DNA from: Strix aluco
Lineage: Eukaryota > Chordata > Aves > Strigiformes > Strigidae
Length of the DNA: 64,000 bases
Assembly: GCF_031877795.1 (NCBI RefSeq)
Contig: NC_133971.1
Span: 86,266,446 to 86,330,445 of the forward strand
Reading direction: 5' to 3'
Positions 52,396-60,850 of this stretch are shown one piece after another. Under the pieces are notes generated by a model. The model searched no databases, was not told the DNA's origin, and worked only from the letters and a program-made list of their open reading frames with translations. Position numbers and translations under genes: made by a program. How positions within the stretch are numbered: the first letter of the stretch is position 1; each line of letters opens with the position of its first letter.

Positions 52396-53367
52396 ATGGG
52401 TAGGTCAATACCCTCGGAAGAAAAGATAGTGCTTGCACTGATGGAAAGACTGTTAGCTAAATATAAGATGCATATTAACTCGTATGCCTTGAAGAGAATT
52501 TTAAAGTGGGTAGCAGCTGCGGTTACTATATTCACTGTTCCGATATGGGATAAAGCAGGAGTAAGATTATGGAACTGTGCAACGCGAGGGAATGAGGTTG
52601 CGGCAGAACTCTTACCGACATGGAGAACTCTTTTTGAGATAACAAAAAGACAAGATAAGGAAAGCGGCCAGTCTGTTAAGACTGAGGATGAGGACACAGA
52701 GGGCGAGGACACATGTTCTGAACCCCTGCGGCAAGCTTTATATGCTAGGTCTTTTAACTGTGATAATCTTTTAGACCCTGACCCTGTAAATCCTAAAAGA
52801 GAACCTGTCCTGTGTCCTCCCTTAGCTGGGGATGATCCGTGGGTAAAAGTGAGGCAAGAAGCCTTGGCGCAAGGGGATATGGACATGGCGAGAAAGGTTG
52901 TTGCTCCTGTAATCTATGAGCTGGGACGTCAGCCACGTTGGGAAGGACTGCATTTTTCTGTTATTAAAGAACTACAGAAGACCATTAATGAGGACGGGCT
53001 TCAAAATTCATTTACAACAGGTATACTGGAGGCAATCGCTTATGGGTATCAATTGGTCCCATGGGATTGGCTGGCACTTATAAAACCAGTAATAACGCCA
53101 GCATAGTATTCTATCTGGAAAACCGAGTGTGTGGATCTCTGTACTCAGCATTCACGCCCCCCCACCTGCCAGCATGGAGTTGGCGGCGGTGGCGCCGGGT
53201 CTCCCCAAGCCCCCCCCGCTGCGGAGCAACCGCCTGTGGCCGAGCCCGGCACCGTGCCCTCGGCCCGCACCCGCCCACCCTGTCTCCCCCGAACACCAAA
53301 AGCAGTAGTTTTTACAGAAGGTGCTGACACTGGGATGCGGCGTCCCTTGTCTGTCAACACCACATAG
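52396..53367 (+). pseudogene. Gag remnant: matrix and start of capsid, then GC-rich insert
   Basis: The likely gag start is the ATG at 52,396 (MGRSIPSEEK, an N-terminal glycine suited to myristoylation). The frame is also open upstream to 52,300. A matrix-like region is followed by an acidic linker and a capsid-like start (DDPWVKVRQEALAQGD, LHFSVIKELQKTI and GILEAIAYGYQLVPWDWLAL). A TAG at 53,104-53,106 interrupts it. The same frame resumes for about 14 codons of capsid-like sequence and then turns into Pro/Ala/Gly-rich, high-GC sequence (about 53,145-53,310) before a stop at 53,367. Most of capsid and all of nucleocapsid are missing. Confidence 0.75.
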
Positions 53368-53429
53368 CCAACTAGCAATGGCTTTATATATTCTTAATGG
53401 TGTTTTGATGTCTGTAGTATTTGTCATTT

Positions 53430-54029
53430 GATGCTGTGTGAGTAATAAGTGTAAGGGGCCCCTTTGTGTGGGTGTGTGACTGTTCTGCGGGTGTGAGGCA
53501 CAGCCCAGCTGCAGCTGCAGAGTGCGGAGTTCTCTGACCCACAGTTCCGTTATCCCGCGAGGGAAGCGGCCCGAGAGGAACGAAGCGCAGGGCAGACTCT
53601 GTACCAGTGGGGGGGTAGTGCAGGACCAGTGAACATTCCTTAGTACAGAGCGCCCTAGTGCCCGCCCGCTGGGTCACTGGTGCTGCCTGTTTGTTCGGGC
53701 TCAGTGTTTGAAGTGTCATAGGTGAGATATCTCCTCTAGCCGGAGGCAGTAATTCTGTGTTAATTGTTGTCTTGAATTTAGGTGCGTACTCTGTGGGGAG
53801 AGTGCACCCTTGTACCATCTGCCTGAGGGGATACTGTCAGCTTACTTGGGTAGCGTTTTAAGGTAAAGTAGATGAGATGGGAAGCAGCCAGAGTGGGGGA
53901 ATAGTCAAAAAGAGTCCCCTAGGCTGTATTTTAAAATGCTGGAAGAAGATAGGGGGACCTCCAGGCGCAAGTGTGAATAAAAAGACACTAATCAAATATT
54001 GCAATCAGTGGTGGTTTATAATAATTTAG
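53430..54029 (+). pseudogene. Second retroviral leader plus short gag start of another lineage
   Basis: After gag breaks off, the sequence looks like a retroviral leader. It leads to an ATG at 53,877 opening a 50-codon frame, MGSSQSGGIVKKSPLGCIL at its start, that ends at TAG 54,027-54,029. The pattern of a short MG start, the LGCIL stretch and a following KK.LI.YC..WW motif is that of a gammaretrovirus-like matrix, unlike the gag start at 52,396. This suggests a recombinant or nested piece from a different retrovirus. The boundaries are approximate. Confidence 0.55.
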
Positions 54030-54045
54030 CTGATACCGAGCAGGC

Positions 54046-54720
54046 ATGGACCCAGCAGCCTCCAAGTCAGTAACATTATTAGATAACACAGTATCCTTGA
54101 TACCAACAGGAGTATATGGACTGGGAAATGGAAAAAGTGCATTATTACTAGGAAGATCATCTACAACCTTAGAGGGGTTGTTTGTTTTACCAGGGGTCAT
54201 AAATGCCAGTTATGAAGGGGAAATCAGAACTATGGCCTGGACCCCTGTACCCCCGTGTTCAGTAAAAAAAGGGTCAAAAATCACTCAGCTTGTTTATTTT
54301 ATTGCAGCTCCCCCTAATAGCATGCTGAGAAGCCAGGGTGACTCAGGATTTGGATCAGCAGGTACTCCTCAAATATTTTGGGCTCAGACAGTGACACAAG
54401 GTCGACCTGTGGTAAAATGTGCCCTCACCAAAGCAGAAGAATCTGTTGAGCTGACAGGCATTTTAGATACTGGTGTGGATGTGACTGTAATATCTGCGAG
54501 CAGATGGCCACAGCATCGGCCGTTAGCTCGGGTAACTCAAGCGCTTTTTGGGGTTGGTGGTCATGCTGTAACGTTTCAAAGCAAAGATCTCATTCATGTA
54601 AGGGGCCCAGAAAACCAGGTAGCAAATATTCATCCATTTATATTAGAAACCCCTATTACATCATGGGGTCGTGACTGTATGGCTCGATGGGGAACTCAGA
54701 TTGGATCAAATTTGTCTTAA
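54046..54720 (+). pseudogene. Retroviral dUTPase-protease (pro) frame
   Basis: A 224-codon open frame. Residues 1-105 resemble a dUTPase: TGVYG at 21-25, a GRSS motif at 36-39, a motif-3-like GVINASYEGEI at 50-60 and a glycine-rich GDSGFGS at 98-104. The position in GVIN that is normally the catalytic Asp is Asn here. Residues 120-224 are an aspartic protease: ILDTGVDVT with the active-site DTG at 141-143, and the C-terminal GRD at 208-210. The frame itself has no stop, but with gag destroyed there is no normal frameshift route to express it, so I class it with the decayed provirus. Confidence 0.85.
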
Positions 54721-55835
54721 GGGCCACTGCAGCACAACCCACCCCTAAACCCACCCTGAAACTAACCTGGAGAACAGAATCACCTGTGTGGGTGGGTCAG
54801 TGGTCCTTGCCAATGGAAAAGTTGCGGTTAAGTGCAGGACATATCGTACCTACCACCAGTCCTTGGAACTCCCTGGTGTTTGTTATTTTAAAGAAAAGTA
54901 GTAAATGGTGACTTTTACATGATCTCCGACGCATTAATGATGCCATGGAGGGTATGGGTACGTTATGGCCAGGAATGCCTTCCCCAACAATGATTCCCCG
55001 AAACTGGCATCTTGTAATAATTGATCTAAAGGATTGTTGTACCATTCCCTTGCATCTGGATGATGCACCTAAATTTGCCTTCTCTGTTCCCAGTATTAAT
55101 GTTAGTGAACCTGCAAGGTGGTACCACTGGGTTGTTTTGCCACAAGGCATGAAAAACAGTCCCACGATGTGTCAGTGGTTTGTTGCAAAGGCTTTGAGCC
55201 CTGTTAGAATGCAGGTCCCCCAGGCTGTTATATATCATTATATGGATGACATCCTTAGAGCAGCAGAGACACAGGAGATCATGGAAAAGGCTCTTGCTTT
55301 AACCAAAGACTCAGTATCTCAAATGGGGTTGCAAATAGCACCTGAAAAGGTACAGAGATCATCACTGTGGCAGTACCTGGGGTGGAGAATTTGTGAACAG
55401 ACCATGGTCCCGCAACAGGTTGAACTTAAAACTGATGTTAAGACTTTAAATGATTTACAGAAACTGTTGGGAGCCATAAATTGGATACGGCCATTGCTGG
55501 GCCTAACTAATGATGATCTGCATAGCTTGTTTGGTATTTTGCGAGGAGATCCTTCACTGAGATCACCCAGAGTACTTACAGAGAAAGCGAAAAAAAATCT
55601 CCACCGTGTAGCTAACGCCATCTCAGAAAGACAAGCATCGCGATGTGTGCCCGGCCATCCGTATCAACTGATATTATTTAATCCTCCAGGGCAGCCCTAT
55701 GCTCTGCTGTTTCAATGGGATGAAACACTTAGTGACCCTCTTGTTATTGTTGAATGGATTTTTTTTGTCACACCAAATGCACAAGACGGTCACTACTCGT
55801 CCAGAAATGTTTGCCAAACTGATCATGAAAGGTAG
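54687..55835 (+). pseudogene. Reverse transcriptase, interrupted by a stop
   Basis: The frame overlaps the end of pro. Fingers sequence ([14 protein letters not shown], then [10 protein letters not shown]) is cut by TGA at 54,909-54,911, and the same frame continues as LHDLRRINDAM. Counting from the ATG at 54,945, the first catalytic Asp lies in IIDLKD (residue 27), LPQGMKNSPT is at 65-74 and the YMDD box is at 99-102. Thumb sequence (LQIAPEKVQ, LGWRI and LLGAINWIRPLLG) follows. The frame ends at 55,835, where homology shifts to another frame. Confidence 0.9.
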
Positions 55836-56450
55836 GCAGCGTCTACTATTACTTACTGGTCAGGAACCTGTGTGTATCATTGTTCCAGTTACTATGCACA
55901 TGTTACAGTGGCTAATACAAATGTCTTTAGAATTCCAGACAGCGATCTGTGACTACCCCAGACAGCTTTTAGTACACAGCCCGTCACATAAATTATTACA
56001 GCAAAATTTTTTATTATATGCCATGCGATTTTTTAGTATATGCCATGCCAAAGTGCAGCGATGTACCGTTGCAAGCCTTAACTGTGTTAACTGATGGAGC
56101 TGGGAAAACAGGAAAGTCAGTCATAGTATGACAAGACCCACATACTCAAATTTGGCAATCAGACTTTACTCGATCCCCGGGATCGCCACAGATTGTTAAG
56201 CTAGCTGCAGTAGTCTGTATTTCAACACTGGGACACCCCAATTAACATTGTTACTGATTCTGCTTATGTTGCCAATCTTGTATAGCGTATAGAAAATCGT
56301 GTTTGAAGGACGTTAATAATCCACTGTTATATTCAATAATGCACACCCTTTTGCGATTATTAAATAATCGCAAGACTTCTTATTTTATTGTACATATCCG
56401 AGCGCATACTGCACTACCTGGACCTTTGGCTGAAGGCAATCGATGAACAG
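55699..56450 (+). pseudogene. Connection and RNase H remnant, frameshifted
   Basis: The region after the thumb continues in the next frame (55,699-56,094), then RNase H appears in the third frame from 56,078. Recognisable pieces are LTDGAGKTGKS (first catalytic Asp), a SPQIVKLAAVV segment and a TDSAYVANL motif (56,246-56,272). The RNase H frame carries stops (for example near 56,129 and 56,441) and frame breaks, so no intact domain is encoded. Confidence 0.75.
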
Positions 56451-56455
56451 ATGCA

Positions 56456-57398
56456 TTGACTCTGGCGGCTCAGGTGGTACCTAATGTCTTTGAGCAAGCA
56501 CGGCTTTCACATGCATTTTTCCACCAAAACGCCAGGGCAATACAAAAACAGTTTTCTTTATCAAGGCGTCAGGGTACAGACATCATTACCACTTGCCCTG
56601 AATGCCAGAAGGACTCCCTCTCTTCAACGGCTAGTGGTGTCAACCCTCGGGGACTCACCTCCTCAGAATTATGGCAATCCAATGTCACTCACTTTGCTGC
56701 ATTTGGAACGTTAAAATATGTACATGTGTCTGTTGACACCTCTTCTGGAGCAGTGTTTGCATCCCGCCATACAGGTGAAAAAGCACGTGATGTGTGAAGA
56801 CACTTTTTAGCTGCATTTGCTTCCTTGGGCGTGCCACGACAGATTAAGACAGACAATGGACCTGCTTATGTTTCTGTTTCTCTCTTTAATTTCTTTAAAC
56901 AGTGGGGAGTCGAGCATCTGACCGGCATTCCTCACTCACCGACCGGACAGGCCGTTGTGGAGCGTACGCGTGGCGCGCTAAAGCGTCTATTACAACAACA
57001 AAAAGGGGGAGATGGAGGATATCTATCTACACCTCACGAAAGGCTGAATAAGGCATTATATGCCATGAACTTTTTAAACATTTCCCCTGCCTCACAGGTG
57101 CCACCAATATTGTGTCACTTCTCATCGCAGATACCAACCAGATCAACAAGAAGTCCAGGGCAAGGCTCAAGTGTTAGCAAAAAACCTGGAAAGTGGTAAC
57201 TGGGAAGGACCATATCCTTTAATAACCTGGGGAAGACGTTATGCTTGTGTCTCCACAGGTCACAGTCCCCAGTGGTTACCAGCAAGGTGTGTGCGACCAC
57301 ACCTGAGGCATGAGAGGCAGCTTTTGGTGGACACTCAGGAGCTGGCTGTGGGTGCTGTGGGTGCCCCTGTGCCGACAGTTTGCGGTCGCTTCGACTGA
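56456..57398 (+). pseudogene. Integrase remnant
   Basis: The N-terminal zinc site is preserved as His19-His23-Cys47-Cys50 in the frame from 56,456. In the core, the position of the first catalytic acid (WQSNVTHF, codon 56,681-56,683) is Asn instead of Asp. The second Asp (TDNGP, about 56,852) and the Glu 35 residues later (VVERTRG) are present. A TGA at about 56,795-56,797 splits the core, and a frameshift near 57,110-57,170 moves the C-terminal domain (GPYPLITWGRRYACVS, ARCVRPH) to another frame ending at 57,398. Confidence 0.85.
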
Positions 57399-58181
57399 TC
57401 ATTTAAGCAGAATGTAGGGGTAATGCTTGCTACTGCAATAGGACAAAATACACTATCTCTGTCTTAATCACACTACAGTTGCCAACTTTTTTAAGAGAAA
57501 ATGCTAACAGTAATTGCAACTCCTTAATGAAATATATAGGCTTACTAGTCACTAGTGAAAGATGTAGCTTAGACAAAATGTAGTTATTAATAAGGATGAA
57601 ATGCTATAAGAATGTGTGTATTCAACTTCCTTTGTTTAGCAATATTAAGAATTAAGAACTCAAGTGTTTAACATTATTAGAAACTCCCTTGGTTGTCCCC
57701 CCTTGAGTGGTGGCCAGGCTCTGGGTGGAACCCAACAGGAGGATGAGATCAGATGTTTCCGCTCAAAGACAAGTGCCAGTTATTTTGGCCTGCTGATTTA
57801 GATATATGAGGCTGGACCTGCTTGCAGCAATTTTGGATGCCTCACCTACAGATGGACACATCGCGTATGATTTCCAGTTTGCGAGGAAGGGGACTCTAAA
57901 TCCTCGCTGCATCCAGGGTTCCCCGGCAATTGCGGATCTGAATGTTAGTACCCCATTAAGTAAGTGTGCTATTCTGTATTTTCCTTAGTTTATTTTGTAG
58001 TATTTAGTCATATCCTTTAATTATTGGTAGTGAAATTAGCCTACTCTTTTCAACTAGTAACTGTAACTGCTGTATTGTTTTTAGCCTTCTGTGGAACTAT
58101 TTAAGTATACTGTGTTTTTTGAAGTTTGTCTAACCCTTAATTGATAAGGTTTTGAAACAAGTCTCGCAGGTGCAGCTGCAA
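57399..58181 (+). other. Provirus 3' remnant without env
   Basis: About 780 bases between integrase and the polypurine tract. No surface or transmembrane glycoprotein frame, furin-type site or fusion-peptide-like segment was recognised. The longest open frame is 60 codons (57,806-57,988) with no known similarity. Env has been lost or replaced by unrecognised sequence. Confidence 0.6.
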
Positions 58182-58198
58182 AACAAAGAAGGGGGAGA
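58182..58198 (+). other. Polypurine tract of the provirus
   Basis: A purine run (AAAGAAGGGGGAGA) directly before the 3' LTR start. It is the expected site for plus-strand priming. Confidence 0.85.
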
Positions 58199-58587
58199 TG
58201 TGGGAGACATCGGCCTGTCAGCCTTGAGCAGCCCCTGAGAAACAGCTAGGCTTTGATGAGAAACAGGCCTTGGGAGAAAGATAAGGAACTGCTGAGTTGG
58301 GCCAAGGTGGCAGAGGAAAACAACGGCCAGCTGCAACACTGAACTGTGGAAAAGTACTGAACTGTGAGAAGTTACCGCCGCGTGAACAGCGCGTGTACAA
58401 GAAGGTGATTGGTCTGCACAGCGTGTGTTAGAGTGGTCTGATGCTGATAGGAGAAAAGGTTGATAACTGTCTAATTGCTGATTTGCTAATTACGAAGTAA
58501 GAGCTTTAACCATAGTATAAGTATGTACTATTGTAATAATAAAGGGTCTTCTGCACTTCATGGAGAGTCCGTGCCTCAATTGCCACA
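58199..58587 (+). repeat. 3' LTR of the provirus
   Basis: A 389-base copy of the 5' LTR, beginning TGTGGGAGAC and ending TTGCCACA, followed by the ACGCAG target duplication. Confidence 0.95.
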
Positions 58588-58984
58588 ACGCAGCTCAGGG
58601 GGTGACGCATGTTGCCACGCTCCCTGGGGGGCTTGGGGACACAGCTGCTGTCACCTGAGTAACCAGCCCTGATCAATGCCTGCTTCCCGTGTCCCGCAGG
58701 GACTGTAATTGAGCGGGAGGGAGAAAAGGGAGGATGCGAGGATGATTAAGCCTAGCAGGAGGAGCACTGGATCCAGCCTCAGTGCTCAGCTGGAGGCAAG
58801 TGGCCATGGCATCAGTGTGTCACCAGAGGCTCCAGGGATGAGGATGGGGTTGAAGGCCTCCTCTCAGCCCCAAGGATCAGGAGGCAGATATGCTGTGTGC
58901 TGGGCTGGGCTGTGGGCAGCCAGTGCTGTGGCTTCAGCCTTGTTCCAAGGCTTGCAGTCTGGATGGGACTCTAAAGGGTGGATG

Positions 58985-59313
58985 TGTCACTGTAGAGACG
59001 GACAAAGCGACACACACACACTCACATGGGTGAACAAGCGGCTAGATTTTTATTACTAAAAGCATGCATTTTTATATATTTCAGGTGCCACAGTGTTACA
59101 ATACAATTGGTCAAAAAGTTGTTTTTAACATTCTCATTGGATAACCTTTAGCAGTTTCCTCCCTGCTTGCTTCATCCTGCTATGTAGTCAGCAGCTCCTT
59201 GAAAGTTATTTGCTTTAAGCATAGCTTCCTTATCTCAGGGGTACACCGGAATCTTGTCAAGGTCAAACTCTTCTTCAATCAGGTTATCGGCAGACCAGCT
59301 GCCTTCCCTGACA
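58985..59313 (-). mobile_element. Solo LTR, copy 1
   Basis: A 329-base element with ends TGTCA...TGACA and a perfect 6-bp target duplication TGGATG (58,979-58,984 and 59,314-59,319). It is highly similar to 62,991-63,315 and unrelated to the LTRs of the nearby provirus. On the minus strand there is an AATAAA-like signal near the element's 3' end, so I orient it minus. Class II (ERVK-like) is suggested by the 6-bp duplication. Confidence 0.85.
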
Positions 59314-59319
59314 TGGATG

Positions 59320-60460
59320 TCCTCCAACTCCAAATCCCCACAGTGCTTGAGTCCTAGGGATGCATGAATTTCTCACCTTGAGGAAGTGACCCTGTAGCAT
59401 GGGCATTTGTGTATTTGTGGACATTGCCCAACACACTGGGCACAGGCCACAGTAGAGCCAGTACCCTCTAAACACAGATCAGAACTGTGTGTGCAGACCC
59501 CAGCCCCTTCTGCAGCCCCCAGTCACTTCTGCTAATGAAGCCATTTCTGTTTGTCACCTTTGTGGAACAAAGAGCAGCTCTTCCCCTCTGAAGATCCCTC
59601 TTCCACAGCCCGGCTATCGATCCCTGGGAAAAAAGGCAGAGCACACGGAGCCTCAGTCTGCTCCTCCTGCCTGAGTGCTCTGCACAGCTCCTCCAGGGAG
59701 ATCTGGGAGGCCACAGAGGTTGCTGGGGCCCTAGGCCACCCCACAGCTCCCCCCTACAGCTTGGCAGCACTGTATAACTCTCTGTAGGGGATACATCTAG
59801 AAGGACAAATCTTTTTCAGGGCACAGTCGGTTTTGCTCTTGGCAAAGGGCACTGGGAGAGTCCCCAAAGCCATCCAGCCCACGTTCCCAGCCACGCAAAG
59901 TACTCGCTATTAGCAGATGGTTTTGACCTAAGAACCTGGCCTGGGACCTTGACTGGGTGTTCTCTGGTGCCTGGGGCATGGTGGTGCAACACCCAGCCCC
60001 TTGCTCGCATCCCACAAGTGCCTGAGGCAGCTCTGGCACTGCTGAGGCTACACGGGCACAGCGGAGCAGGGGCAGGCTGAGCCCTGGGGTACAGGGAACA
60101 ACATCACAAGGTGCTTTGAAGATTCCTGAACTTCTTCCTCTGTAGTTTGGAAAGTCTCTGGACTTTTCTCTGTGGTGGATGCTGCTACCATGAATCCATC
60201 TCATCCCTTTCAGAGATCCCTGTAATTGCGAGTGCCAGTTGCAGGCAGCGAAGGGGCTGGGGTTGGCTGCTGCATTCATTAGTGCCTCACTTTTTAGTGA
60301 GCGTCACCAGTGGTCGATAGGAGAAAGGTGAACCTGGGCAGGCTGAGGCCTGGGGGAAAGCCCGCGGCAGCCTTCTGAATTTCAAAGGCCCTGCATCCAC
60401 ACAGCCCATAGATCGCTATATCAATTTCTTTTCATATATCCAAGTGCCTCTTTCCTGTAG
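59320..60460. other. Intergenic gap before DCTN3, nothing recognised
   Basis: No exon, RNA gene or clear repeat is seen. A 160-codon minus-strand frame (59,797-60,279) has no recognisable domain and is probably chance. Confidence 0.5.
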
Positions 60461-60469
60461 GACCACGCC

Positions 60470-60850
60470 GGAATGAAGCAGCAATCGACCGCCCGGGCGG
60501 CGGGAGGCCTGCACGCCTCCCTCTGCAGTGCAAATCACCATCGACCGGCTGCAGCCTCCCCTCCTTGCCTCTGAGAGGGGCTTCGCACCTCCCGCCCCCA
60601 ACCCAGCGGGCAGCCGACCCCCTCCTGTCCACCCTCCCGGCTTCCTGGCCGGGCGAGCTCCGTCTCTATGGCAACGGGGTCTCCTAGCAACAAGGACTCA
60701 CGTCAACGGGGCGGGGCTCTGCTGCTTCTGGCAGGCAGCAAGATGGCGGCGGGGGTGGCGGAGCTGCGGAGGCTGGAGTGGTGGCTGGAGGAGCTGGAGC
60801 AGTGCATTAGCGGCGGTGACAGCGCCTGTGGGCCGCGCAAGGTGCCGGGG
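60470..60850. promoter_or_regulatory. DCTN3: CpG-rich DCTN3 promoter and first exon
   Basis: CpG-rich sequence without a TATA box around the DCTN3 start. It contains two X-box motifs (60,662-60,691), and the start codon lies in AAGATGGCGGC (60,741-60,751), which fits a YY1 element overlapping the initiation codon. Confidence 0.7.
60662..60691 (+). promoter_or_regulatory. DCTN3: Tandem RFX X-box motifs
   Basis: GTCTCTATGGCAAC (60,662-60,675) fits the X-box consensus GTNNYYATRGNAAC. GTCTCCTAGCAAC (60,679-60,691) is a second copy with a one-base spacer. They lie 52-81 bases upstream of the DCTN3 start codon. RFX factors use such sites at many centrosomal and ciliary genes. Confidence 0.7.

Larger units (their letters stand above)
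51860..58587 (+). mobile_element. Class II (ERVK/betaretrovirus-like) endogenous provirus
   Basis: A full LTR-to-LTR insertion of 6.7 kb, in the same orientation as ARID3C and DCTN3. The six bases ACGCAG flank both ends (51,854-51,859 and 58,588-58,593), a target duplication of the size usual for ERVK elements. Order: 5' LTR, primer-binding site, gag start, a foreign-looking segment, dUTPase-protease, reverse transcriptase, RNase H, integrase, remnant sequence, polypurine tract, 3' LTR. dUTPase joined to protease is typical of betaretrovirus-like pro. Gag is broken, pol has stops and frameshifts, no nucleocapsid zinc knuckle is recognised, and env is absent. It cannot be replication-competent. 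Confidence 0.95.

Noticed and set aside
57806-57988. 60-codon frame considered as an env remnant
   Set aside because: No glycoprotein features and no similarity recognised.
59797-60279. 160-codon minus-strand frame upstream of DCTN3
   Set aside because: No domain, no promoter context and no splice support.
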